A stretch of 8,169 nt of DNA from Acidobacteriota bacterium (GTDB taxonomy: Bacteria > Acidobacteriota > Terriglobia > Acidiferrales > UBA7541). Below, in pieces: positions 1 through 6,711 of the stretch. The stretch spans positions 1 through 8,169 of the forward strand of contig QHYO01000291.1 in assembly GCA_003224135.1 (NCBI GenBank), written 5' to 3'. The notes under the pieces are model-generated. The model did no database searches. It was not told where the DNA came from and saw nothing but the letters and a program-made list of their open reading frames with translations. Numbering within the stretch: position 1 is the first letter of the stretch; each line of letters starts with the position of its first letter. Position numbers and translations under genes: made by a program.

Positions 1-498
1 GATCCCAAGCTGCTGATTGGCCGCCAAAGAAAGATTTGTCGAAACGATTACGGAACCTGCCGCTCCGCTCACTGAGCCCAGCGTGCCAGAAGCGCAGCCG
101 GGAACGCCGGGATTGGGTTGCGTGCAAAACGTTACGCGCGGCGCGGAAAACGTGACGGTCAGCTGGGTGTAGGTTGCCGCAGGAACGGAAACGTGCGCGG
201 CAAGCACAGTGGAATCGCTGGTGACGCGGTTAAATTCGGCGATGTACGTGGTGGAATTCAGCGGCACGCTGAAGTCGCTGCCGGTTGAAGGTGTCAACTT
301 GATGCCGGTGACGGTTGCAGTGAACGCCTGGATGGAAAGTTCGGAACTGGGCTGTGGAGGAGTTGCCGTCAGGACAAACGAAACAGTGGCATTGCCACCA
401 CCACCGCAGTTCGTGCAAACACTTCCAACTCCGCTACAGGAAGCCAGAACGAGAGAGGTGAAAATCAAAACCGCAGCTGCTGAAATTTGCCGAGTCAT
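1..498 (-). CDS. Secreted lipoprotein, DUF4382/DUF5666-like N-terminal domain (C-terminus beyond left edge)
   Basis: An open frame of 166 codons runs from the ATG at 498 off the left edge without a stop. The N-terminus is a lipoprotein signal peptide: a short polar start (MTRQIS), a hydrophobic stretch, and the lipobox LASC with the acylated Cys near residue 21. A flexible Gly/Asn segment (GGGGN) follows, then a Ser/Thr/Val-rich beta domain with phrases such as ATVTGIKLTPSTG and VPAATYTQLTVTF. This pattern resembles the N-terminal immunoglobulin-like domain that I recall from acidobacterial DUF4382/DUF5666 lipoproteins; that is recall, not a search. Role unknown; probably anchored in the outer or inner membrane facing the periplasm. 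The start is well fixed: the only ATG just upstream, out of frame, meets TAG after two codons. The Shine-Dalgarno site is weak (a GGGGTAGG stretch shortly before the ATG). Confidence 0.85.
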   Translation of the reverse strand, partial: MTRQISAAAVLIFTSLVLASCSGVGSVCTNCGGGGNATVSFVLTATPPQPSSELSIQAFTATVTGIKLTPSTGSDFSVPLNSTTYIAEFNRVTSDSTVLAAHVSVPAATYTQLTVTFSAPRVTFCTQPNPGVPGCASGTLGSVSGAAGSVIVSTNLSLAANQQLGI

Positions 499-561
499 GG
501 ACCTACCCCATTCCCCAAGATATTCCTCGCCGGGTGCCCTGACCAGCGAAGACGAGCGAAA

Positions 562-589
562 TCCATAAAAAAGAATTTAACGCTCGCAA
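562..589 (-). promoter_or_regulatory. Candidate sigma-70 promoter of the lipoprotein gene
   Basis: Read on the minus strand, TTGCGA (584-589) and TATGGA (562-567) are separated by 16 bases in an AT-rich patch that stands out from its surroundings. Transcription would begin near 555, leaving a leader of about 57 bases before the ATG at 498. The -10 match is modest, so this is only a candidate. Confidence 0.3.
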
Positions 590-599
590 TTGCCGGAAA

Positions 600-625
600 G
601 AAAGTAAAAGGGAGCAACAGTGCTC
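600..625 (-). terminator. Candidate weak intrinsic terminator of the secreted-protein gene
   Basis: On the minus strand a GAGCA / TGCTC stem (5 bp, 4-base loop, 612-625) is followed by a T-rich run (CCTTTTACTTT, 600-611). It lies about 100 bases after the stop codon at 723 and before the lipoprotein promoter candidate, the right place to separate the two genes. The stem is short and the T-run is interrupted, so activity is doubtful. The rest of the intergenic stretch 499-722 shows no gene. Confidence 0.3.
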
Positions 626-722
626 AAGAGCTAACCACGGAGCGGGAGGTAGTTGTCGCGTAGGCTCAATAAACGTGGCAACGTGTGGGGGTCCGCTCCG
701 CTGAAGGGTGCTGCGTGGCGGG

Positions 723-1886
723 TTAGTTGGCCCAGCCGAGCACCGTAAGCACCACGTTCGGTTCCGGAGACGTTGGAGGATTCGGGGCAGGAGCGACGAA
801 TAATTCCTTTTCTTCTCCTGACTGGAGATCCTTGCCCCACAAATGGGGTTCAGGTTGGAAATTTGGCGGTAGCCGCCGTTCTTCGACATATGCCAGGTAT
901 TTTCCGGACGCGGAAACGTAATATGTACCGGCGAGGCGTTTTTGTGCGAATTGCGTTTGCGACTTGTAGTCGGGACCGGAGATCACAAGAAATGTCTCCG
1001 GATTTCCAGGCGAGCCCTTCTTTGCCGCAAATTCCTGGAAGAGGTAGCTCCCGTTCGGCAACTGTGCGATCAAAACACGTTGGTCGACGCTCGATGGAAT
1101 GTGACCTGGCAGTTGCAGGCGGCCGGCCTCCGAGGAAATGCTGCCGAGATCGCCGCCATCTTCGGAGACGAAGTATGTTCCCGGTATGTTGTGATTCTTC
1201 GGATCGATGAGATCCTCGTCTCCAAGGACTAGATTAAAGAACAGGCGATCACCGCTCGCGAGCCAGCCATACGACAGCGGAAGACAGTCGGGACAGCGCG
1301 CTTGAGTGAGTTTGCTCAGATCCCACCTATGGAGCAGCTTCCATGCGGGCAATTCATAAATGAAAAAAAGGTACTTGCCATCGACGAAGGCTTCGATGAC
1401 CGCCTTTGTGGCCCGTGGATTTAACAGGGCAGGTGACTGATTTGGCTGGGTCTCAAAAAGTTTGCGAAATTGCTTTGAACCATCGAGCTTGATTTCGTAG
1501 AGCGCTGGAGGGTCGGCAAAAGCGCCCGGAGTTGGAGCAGTTCGCCATTCGCGCCGGACTCCCGTCACAAGGGCTTCGTCGCTTCCATAGATGGGGCCGG
1601 TCGGCTTGATGTCAAGGTTCATGTCTTCGTCCGAAAACAACAGAGAACGTGTTCCACCGATCATGGAAACGGAATAAATTTCGGTTTTGCGGAAACTGCG
1701 AAGCATTGCCAACTTTTCATTGATTGAGGCCCGAAAGGCGCCGTTTGGATAACGTGCATGGAAACTCGTGCGGGTTTCCGCGTAAGACACGGAATAGATC
1801 AACGTCTGGGCCCGCGCTGGTGAGCAAAGGCACAGCACAAACGAAACGACTACTAGGTTTGTGCTCAATTTCTTTGCGATTGTCAT
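723..1886 (-). CDS. Secreted protein of unknown function, possible beta-propeller
   Basis: A 387-residue protein starting at the ATG at 1886. The first 26 residues form a clear Sec signal peptide: basic MTIAKK, a hydrophobic core VVVSFVLCL, and the cleavage site ARA before QT, so the mature protein is periplasmic or exported. The frame stays open upstream to 2060, but the extra 58 residues are Cys/Arg/Ser-rich, unlike a protein N-terminus, and would bury the signal peptide; I reject that start. The mature part has repeated strand-turn units with Gly/Asp turns (EIKLDGSKQF, FVSEDGGDLG, YYVSASGKYLAY), suggesting a TolB/WD40-like propeller of about 40-50 residues per blade; this is inferred from texture only. 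A CPDC motif lies at residues 198-201, possibly a disulfide. The C-terminus has a Pro-rich stretch (APAPNPPTSPEP). No catalytic motif is recognised. It has no Shine-Dalgarno site; see the promoter at 1895-1923. It follows the PQQ dehydrogenase on the same strand after 145 bases; a functional link is unproven. Confidence 0.8.
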   Translation of the reverse strand: MTIAKKLSTNLVVVSFVLCLCSPARAQTLIYSVSYAETRTSFHARYPNGAFRASINEKLAMLRSFRKTEIYSVSMIGGTRSLLFSDEDMNLDIKPTGPIYGSDEALVTGVRREWRTAPTPGAFADPPALYEIKLDGSKQFRKLFETQPNQSPALLNPRATKAVIEAFVDGKYLFFIYELPAWKLLHRWDLSKLTQARCPDCLPLSYGWLASGDRLFFNLVLGDEDLIDPKNHNIPGTYFVSEDGGDLGSISSEAGRLQLPGHIPSSVDQRVLIAQLPNGSYLFQEFAAKKGSPGNPETFLVISGPDYKSQTQFAQKRLAGTYYVSASGKYLAYVEERRLPPNFQPEPHLWGKDLQSGEEKELFVAPAPNPPTSPEPNVVLTVLGWAN

Positions 1887-1894
1887 CTGACGGA

Positions 1895-1923
1895 AAGATA
1901 GCCCGGAGTTCCTGCGAGGACAA
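1895..1923 (-). promoter_or_regulatory. Candidate sigma-70 promoter giving a leaderless mRNA
   Basis: On the minus strand TTGTCC (1918-1923) and TATCTT (1895-1900) are separated by exactly 17 bases. Only eight bases lie between the -10 element and the ATG at 1886, so transcription would begin at or one base before the start codon. This fits the absence of any Shine-Dalgarno sequence before that ATG. Confidence 0.45.
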
Positions 1924-1991
1924 CGGTGCGATGTGGTTAGGTGCTTTGATCTTAACGGTCTGCAACCGTCTCCCCCGCAGGTCGCTACCGT

Positions 1992-2015
1992 CGAAATCGA
2001 TACTATTTCGCGAAA
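1992..2015. repeat. Overlapping palindromes after the PQQ dehydrogenase gene
   Basis: CGAAAT (1992-1997) pairs with ATTTCG (2005-2010) across a 7-base loop, and the second arm also forms a perfect 10-bp palindrome TTTCGCGAAA (2006-2015). The two structures exclude each other. They lie about 17-40 bases past the dehydrogenase stop. No T-run follows on the minus strand, so it is not a typical intrinsic terminator; an RNA 3' end structure or a protein-binding site is possible. A direct repeat CAGGGCAG occurs next to it at 2021-2028 and 2033-2040, overlapping the stop codon. Confidence 0.4.
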
Positions 2016-2031
2016 CGGAACAGGGCAGCGG

Positions 2032-4008
2032 TCAGGGCAGAGTGAAGGCAACGAGTGCATCGCCTAACGACTCTTCGCTGATTTTGGGATGACTGCCAGC
2101 CGCGATGACGACGAACTGCTTACCTGATGCGGCGAGGCGGTAGGTCATTGGCGTGGCATGACCGCTCGCAGGCAGTTGCGCCTTCCACAATTCTTTGCCC
2201 GTCTCGATATCAAACGCGCGGAAGAATGGATCGAAGGTGGCGGCGATGAAGACCAGTCCACCGGCCGTGACGATCGGACCACCGAGGCTGATCGAACCTG
2301 GCAGGATTGGAGGGTGCTTGCCTCCAAAGTCCTGCATCGAGCCGAGCGGAAGTTGCCAGCGAATCTTTCCTTCGTTCATGTCTACAGCAGTGAGCAGGCC
2401 CCATGGGGGCGCAGTGCAGGGCAAGCCCGACGGCGACTGGAGGAAGCGACGAAACAAGCCGTAAGGTGCACCGGTTTGGGGAGAATACTCGCCGTCTTCG
2501 GCGCGGGCATCGCGCCGCGAAAAATCTGCGCGGGGAATGAGCTTTATTTTCGCGACGAGATTATTTGTATTAACGATTAGAAGGCTGTGCTGTGGATCGA
2601 AAGCGTAGCCGCTCCACGTCATTCCGCCCAAGTTTCCTGGCATGACGAGGGTGCCCTGAAGGCTTGGCGGCGTGAAGATGCCTTCATTGCGAAGGGTTTT
2701 GACCCAGGCGAGGCAGGTGTCGCGATCTTGTTGGGTCGGACCCCAGGCATCCTCCGCGGATATTTTCTGAGCAGCGAGCGGTGGAGGCGCGAGCGGAAAA
2801 GGCTGCGTGGGTGAAGCGAGTTCGCCGGGCACATCGCTTTGGGGAACGCGACGCTCCTCGACGGGAAACACGGGCTTTCCCGTATCGCGATTGAGGACGT
2901 AGAGAAGTCCTGTTTTGTTGCCCTGGATGACGACGGGAACGTCGTGGGTGTCGCGGCGCAATGTTGCGAGCAGTGGCTGCGGGGCCGAGTCGTAATCCCA
3001 GAGATCGTGATGCACGAGTTGGAATCCCCAAGCGATCGTTCCGGTTTTGGCATGGAGGGCTACGACTGAATTGGCCCATTTGTTGTCGCCACGCCGTAGC
3101 CCACCGAAGTAATCAGGGCTGGCGCTGCCGGTTGGCACGAAGATGAGATCGCGCTGCGGATCGACGGCCATGATGGACCACGCGTTTGCCGCGCCGGTGC
3201 GCTGCTCAACGTTCTCCTGATCCGCCTTAGCGGCCGGGTCGCTACCGGTAGTGTCCTTACTTCGAGAAGATGGCGAGGCATTGGGGATTGGATCCCAACT
3301 CCATCGAAGAGCGCCAGAGCGGACATCAAAGGCGCGCACCACTCCGGATGGCATGGTGGCCAGTTGATTGTCGTTGATGGCGGAGCCGACAACGATGAGA
3401 TCGCCGATGACGGCGGGAGGCGAAGTCATGTGATACCAGCCGGCGCGATAACCCGGTACATCTCTCAGGCTAACTTGCCCCGAGTCGCCGAAATCCAAAC
3501 AAGGCTTGCCCGTTAGCGCATCAAGGGAAATGAGCCGAGCGTCCTGTGTGGCTTCGTAAACACGACGATGGCACTGTTGGTCCGCGAGCCGGGCAGAGTC
3601 GAGCCAAGTGGACACTCCTCGATTGACGAGGCCGTCGCCATAATCGAGAGTTTTATCGATCTCGGGATCATAGGCCCAGCGTTGCTTGCCAGTTTCCGGA
3701 TCGAGAGCGATCACACGATTGAACGGCGTGGTGAAATAGAGAGAGCCATCGACGAGGATGGGAGTGGCTTCAAAGCCACTGCGTTTTCTGCCGCCGCTGC
3801 CATCGGAAACGTCTCCGGTATGAAAGATCCAGGCGACTCTTAGTTTTGACACATTGTCGCGGTTAATCTGAGTGAGGGCGGAGTAGCGCATCCCGCCAGG
3901 GTCGTTGCCGTAGTTCGGCCACTCTGCGCCGCTCGAAACCTGGCCGCGAGCGCCAGAACCGGCAAATGCCACGTACAGGAACACCAGCAGTCCAATCACG
4001 TTCCGCAT
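2032..4008 (-). CDS. Periplasmic PQQ-dependent dehydrogenase (glucose-dehydrogenase type)
   Basis: A 658-residue quinoprotein that probably oxidises a sugar or alcohol in the periplasm with pyrroloquinoline quinone and a divalent metal ion. The start at 4008 gives a Sec signal peptide (MRNVIGLLVFLYVAFAG, cut near residue 18-22); the open frame upstream to 4611 is antisense to dinG and unlike protein. The mature part follows the membrane glucose dehydrogenase family order: WPNYGNDPGGMRYSALTQI (30-48), the propeller phrase ALDPETGKQRW (101-111), AANAWS (273-278), HHDLWDYD (333-340) with NKTG (364-367), which match the sites where I recall the family's catalytic Asp and Lys, GMTWSGYAFDP (462-472), and TAGGLVFIAAT...FRAFD...GKELW (581-608). 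It lacks the five N-terminal membrane helices of E. coli Gcd and has no CxxCH haem motif, so the electron acceptor is not apparent. A Ser/Lys/Asp-rich insert occupies about residues 243-270. The exact substrate cannot be read from the sequence. Confidence 0.92.
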   Translation of the reverse strand: MRNVIGLLVFLYVAFAGSGARGQVSSGAEWPNYGNDPGGMRYSALTQINRDNVSKLRVAWIFHTGDVSDGSGGRKRSGFEATPILVDGSLYFTTPFNRVIALDPETGKQRWAYDPEIDKTLDYGDGLVNRGVSTWLDSARLADQQCHRRVYEATQDARLISLDALTGKPCLDFGDSGQVSLRDVPGYRAGWYHMTSPPAVIGDLIVVGSAINDNQLATMPSGVVRAFDVRSGALRWSWDPIPNASPSSRSKDTTGSDPAAKADQENVEQRTGAANAWSIMAVDPQRDLIFVPTGSASPDYFGGLRRGDNKWANSVVALHAKTGTIAWGFQLVHHDLWDYDSAPQPLLATLRRDTHDVPVVIQGNKTGLLYVLNRDTGKPVFPVEERRVPQSDVPGELASPTQPFPLAPPPLAAQKISAEDAWGPTQQDRDTCLAWVKTLRNEGIFTPPSLQGTLVMPGNLGGMTWSGYAFDPQHSLLIVNTNNLVAKIKLIPRADFSRRDARAEDGEYSPQTGAPYGLFRRFLQSPSGLPCTAPPWGLLTAVDMNEGKIRWQLPLGSMQDFGGKHPPILPGSISLGGPIVTAGGLVFIAATFDPFFRAFDIETGKELWKAQLPASGHATPMTYRLAASGKQFVVIAAGSHPKISEESLGDALVAFTLP

Positions 4009-4148
4009 GGGACGGTATGTTCCATGAATCGTTTTGCGAAAGCAAGCGCGTGAGAGGAGATGGAGCAGCAGCGCCGTTTGGGAGCAGCAGGAAAGCGCGG
4101 CGAGTCCCGGTGTGCTATCGTTTTTTGTTCGAGACAAAGCGATTTCGT
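4009..4148. promoter_or_regulatory. Divergent promoter region with a hairpin ahead of dinG
   Basis: These 140 bases separate the starts of the divergent PQQ dehydrogenase and dinG genes and should hold both promoters. On the plus strand TGCTATCGT (4113-4121) looks like an extended -10 element, with no good -35 hexamer. A hairpin spans 4117-4143: ATCG pairs with CGAT, followed by T-rich/A-rich pairing with a two-base bulge and a TCGAG loop. It ends five bases before the GTG at 4149. I see no convincing promoter for the minus-strand gene. The hairpin and the -10 candidate overlap, so they may not both be meaningful. Confidence 0.35.
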
Positions 4149-4152
4149 GTGA
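4060..4152 (+). CDS. Possible 30-residue leader peptide overlapping the dinG start
   Basis: An ATG at 4060 directly follows GAGAGGAG (4052-4059) and opens a 30-codon frame (MEQQRRLGAAGKRG..., ending DFV). Its TGA at 4150-4152 overlaps the proposed dinG GTG at 4149-4151 in the four-base arrangement GTGA that is common in translationally coupled genes. The purine-rich site is too close to the ATG for a standard Shine-Dalgarno site, and a frame this short can arise by chance. If the extended -10 at 4113-4121 is the real promoter, this frame would not be transcribed in full. Confidence 0.15.
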   Translation: MEQQRRLGAAGKRGESRCAIVFCSRQSDFV

Positions 4153-6275
4153 AGGCGGAAGTTTTGGCAAAGCGCGCGTCCAAAGCGACGGAAAACTCTT
4201 CAAAGACTGGCAAGCCGACCGAATTGGCGAATCAGCCGGAGCGCCGGTATGCGTCGTTTGATGAAGAGGAAGCGCCGGTTGTGGCACGGAACACCAGACG
4301 GGCGGACGAGAATTGGGTGGGAGCCCGCGAGCCTGCAGCAACTCCAGTAGACATGAGAGGAGTCTTTGGCCCGGGCGGATTGCTTGAAAGATCGATGATT
4401 GGCGGGTATGAGCATCGCGTCGCACAGCTTGAAATGGCGGAAGTGGTGCACGACGCGTTTCAGAGCCGGCATCACGCGATTGTGGAAGCCGGGACCGGCA
4501 CGGGGAAAACGCTCGCCTATCTGCTGCCCGCAATTTGTAGTGGCCGCCGCGTGGTGATTTCGACGGCGACGAAATCGTTGCAAGAACAGCTCTACGAGAA
4601 AGACATTCCATTTCTGCAAAAACATTTCGCCCCTAATCTGAAGGTTGCGGTGATGAAAGGCCGCGCAAATTTCTTGTGCCGCGCCAAGCTGCATCAGATG
4701 GCAGATTCGCCGATGTTGAAGGGCATGGAGGAGCTGGACGCATTCCGGCAGATGCGCGAATGGGCAAAGTTGACGGAAACCGGAGACCGCGCGGAGCTGA
4801 CTTTTTTGCCGGATGATTCGGAGCTGTGGGCACGGTTGGATGCGCGGCGGGATACCTGCACCGGTCAGAAGTGCTCCGACTTCAACGAGTGTTTTGTGAC
4901 CGCAATGCACGGGCGCGCACGCGAAGCAGATTTGATTATTGTCAATCACCATCTTTTCTTTGCGGATTTGGCGCTGAAGCACGACGACTTTGGCAGTATT
5001 CTTCCGGAATATTCGGCGGTGGTTTTCGACGAAGCGCACGAAATCGAGGATGTGGCGAGCGATTATTTCGGGCGGCAAATTTCGAACTACCGTTTTGAAG
5101 AGCTGGCGCGGGATGCGGACCAGACGCTGCGGATATCGAAACTTGGTTCACCGGCATTGTTGCGGCGCACACAGCGGATTCGCGAACGTAGCCGCACCTT
5201 TTTTGATGCGTTCCCGCCGCGCGATGGTCGTTTCCCGTTTTCGCGCCAGGAGCGCGAAGCCTTCATCGAGCAGCACCACGAGGCGTATACCGGTTTGACC
5301 GACGCGCTCAAAAGCATGGAGACCGAGTTTGCGGCGCTCATGCAAAAGCCGGAAGAATTGACGCGGCTCGGACGGCGCAGCTTCGAACTACGGCAGGAGC
5401 TGAGCTTTCTGTTCGAATCGAACGAACGGAACTTTGTGTATTGGTTCGAGCGGCGAAACAAGGGAGTGTTTCTTGCCGCCACTCCGATTGATGTGAGCCA
5501 GATTTTGCGCGAGAGGCTGTTCGAACAGTTTGACACCGTGGTGCTGACCTCCGCCACGTTAACGGTGGGCAATCGCTTCGACTACATTCGGCAGCGCCTG
5601 GGGCTGGACAATGCGAAAGAGCGCACGCTGCCACCGGAGTTTCACTATGGCGAGCAAGCTCTTTTTTATTTGCCGCAGGGCATGCCCGACGTGCGTGAGG
5701 CGGGATTTGCGTCGAAGGCCGCGGACGAAATTCTGCGGCTGCTCGAATTGAGTGAAGGCCGCGCGTTTTGCCTATTCACCAGCTACGCGCAGATGAAAGA
5801 TTTGTACGAACGGGTTAGCGCGCGGTCACCATTTCCGCTGTTTTTGCAAGGGACGGCCCCGCGATCGGTGCTGCTCGAACGGTTCAAGGCCACGCCGAAC
5901 GCAGTTTTATTCGCGACGTCGAGTTTCTGGCAGGGAGTGGACGTGCCGGGCGAACAGCTTTCGTGTGTGATTGTGGACCGGTTACCGTTCGCGGTGCCAA
6001 GCGATCCCATTGTGGCGGCACGGGTGCGCGCGCTTGACAAAGAAGGCCGAAACGCCTTCGCCGAATACCAGGTACCGCAAGCGGTTCTTGCGCTAAAGCA
6101 GGGATTCGGCCGGCTGATTCGCGCGAAAACCGACCGTGGCGTGCTGTCGCTGCTGGATAACCGCATCCAGCGGATGGCATATGGTAAAATTTTTATGGAA
6201 TCGCTTCCCAAGTATGCCAGGACGCAGGAACTCGGCGAGGTCGAACGGTTCCTCGGAGCGGCGAACCCCGCCTGA
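4149..6275 (+). CDS. dinG: DinG-family ATP-dependent DNA helicase with iron-sulfur cluster
   Basis: A superfamily 2 (XPD/DinG) 5'-3' DNA helicase of 708 residues, close to E. coli DinG (about 716), which acts on R-loops, forks and D-loops. Visible motifs, numbered from the GTG: Walker A GTGTGKT (115-121); the four cluster cysteines C177, C237, C242, C248 with the DinG spacing C-x4-C-x5-C for the last three; Walker B DEAH (294-297); TSATL; SFWQGVDVPG (motif V); and QGFGRLIRAK (motif VI). No exonuclease domain is fused. The conserved part begins at FGPGGLLER (about residue 72); before it is a charged, probably disordered stretch. The start is uncertain: GTG 4149 is my choice because it leaves room for a divergent promoter; TTG 4161 and ATG 4353 are alternatives, and starts upstream of 4149 would run into the opposing gene's 5' end. 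It is 37 bases upstream of queD on the same strand and may be co-transcribed. YoaA-like paralogues share these motifs, so the exact orthology is less sure than the family. Confidence 0.92.
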   Translation: MKAEVLAKRASKATENSSKTGKPTELANQPERRYASFDEEEAPVVARNTRRADENWVGAREPAATPVDMRGVFGPGGLLERSMIGGYEHRVAQLEMAEVVHDAFQSRHHAIVEAGTGTGKTLAYLLPAICSGRRVVISTATKSLQEQLYEKDIPFLQKHFAPNLKVAVMKGRANFLCRAKLHQMADSPMLKGMEELDAFRQMREWAKLTETGDRAELTFLPDDSELWARLDARRDTCTGQKCSDFNECFVTAMHGRAREADLIIVNHHLFFADLALKHDDFGSILPEYSAVVFDEAHEIEDVASDYFGRQISNYRFEELARDADQTLRISKLGSPALLRRTQRIRERSRTFFDAFPPRDGRFPFSRQEREAFIEQHHEAYTGLTDALKSMETEFAALMQKPEELTRLGRRSFELRQELSFLFESNERNFVYWFERRNKGVFLAATPIDVSQILRERLFEQFDTVVLTSATLTVGNRFDYIRQRLGLDNAKERTLPPEFHYGEQALFYLPQGMPDVREAGFASKAADEILRLLELSEGRAFCLFTSYAQMKDLYERVSARSPFPLFLQGTAPRSVLLERFKATPNAVLFATSSFWQGVDVPGEQLSCVIVDRLPFAVPSDPIVAARVRALDKEGRNAFAEYQVPQAVLALKQGFGRLIRAKTDRGVLSLLDNRIQRMAYGKIFMESLPKYARTQELGEVERFLGAANPA

Positions 6276-6312
6276 ATCGGCCAGGGCAAGAACCCAGGGG
6301 CAGAAACACGCA

Positions 6313-6693
6313 ATGTTTCAAGTAAGTGTTACAGAGACGTTTTCGTCGGGACACGCACTCCGCGGATACAACGGGAAGTGCGAGAATGTGCACGGCCACA
6401 ACTATCGCGTGCAAATAGAGTTGGCCGGGCCGCAACTGGACAACATTGGCCTGCTGGTGGATTTCACGGAGCTGAAGCGAGTGCTGCGCGGCATCATCGC
6501 GGTGCTGGATCACCAATTCCTGAACGATCTGGAGCCCTTCAAGACAGTGAATCCGTCGGCGGAAAACCTTGCGAAATATTTCTACGACGAAACGCAGCGG
6601 CAGTTGCCGAGTCTGCCTGCCGGAGCCCATATCACCGAAGTGACCGTTTGGGAGACCGATACGGCGAGCGCACAGTTCCGGCCGGGGAAATAG
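6313..6693 (+). CDS. queD: 6-carboxy-5,6,7,8-tetrahydropterin synthase (QueD)
   Basis: A 126-residue protein of the PTPS/QueD family. It converts 7,8-dihydroneopterin triphosphate to 6-carboxytetrahydropterin, the first step specific to preQ0 synthesis, in the cytosol. The zinc ligands are visible as H14 (SSGH) and H27/H29 within C23-ENVHGH, with C23 the catalytic cysteine. LDHQFLN (65-71) carries the D/H of the catalytic relay, and E114 in WETDTASA is the substrate-anchoring glutamate. All key residues are present and the length is normal for the family. The frame is open upstream into dinG, but the ATG at 6313 begins the conserved MFQVSVTETFSSGH sequence. The Shine-Dalgarno candidate is AGGGG, about 11 bases ahead, longer spacing than ideal. 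The 37-base gap after dinG (6276-6312) has no room for a promoter plus riboswitch. The neighbours queE and queC confirm queuosine rather than biopterin synthesis. Confidence 0.95.
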   Translation: MFQVSVTETFSSGHALRGYNGKCENVHGHNYRVQIELAGPQLDNIGLLVDFTELKRVLRGIIAVLDHQFLNDLEPFKTVNPSAENLAKYFYDETQRQLPSLPAGAHITEVTVWETDTASAQFRPGK

Positions 6694-6711
6694 CCGCGAT
6701 GAACCGCGGCT
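6692..6711 (+). promoter_or_regulatory. Hairpin with the start codon of the small membrane protein in its loop
   Basis: AGCCGCG (6692-6698) pairs perfectly with CGCGGCT (6705-6711), giving a 7-bp stem with six G-C pairs and a 6-base loop ATGAAC that contains the start codon at 6699. The left arm includes the last two bases of the queD stop codon TAG. A ribosome finishing queD would melt the stem, so the arrangement would suit translational coupling. The pairing is directly visible; the function is inference. Confidence 0.45.

Noticed and set aside
209..568. 119-codon plus-strand open frame at the left end
   Set aside because: It is antisense to the lipoprotein signal peptide and domain, and has no ribosome site.
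503..889. 128-codon minus-strand open frame spanning the gap before the lipoprotein
   Set aside because: It overlaps the end of the secreted-protein gene in another frame, is rich in Arg, Pro and Cys, and has no recognisable domain or ribosome site.
1887..2060. 58-residue N-terminal extension of the secreted protein
   Set aside because: It would place a Cys/Arg-rich stretch before a normal signal peptide and would overlap the end of the dehydrogenase gene.
4009..4611. Minus-strand open frame extending the PQQ dehydrogenase upstream by 201 residues
   Set aside because: It is antisense to dinG, its composition is Ser/Arg/Pro-rich and unlike protein, and a proper signal peptide begins at 4008.
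4200..5078. 292-codon minus-strand open frame inside dinG
   Set aside because: It is antisense to the most conserved part of the helicase, with a Cys/His/Arg-rich composition typical of a shadow frame.
6276..6312. preQ1 riboswitch ahead of queD
   Set aside because: The gap is only 37 bases and shows no C-rich loop hairpin with an A-rich tail of the preQ1 type.
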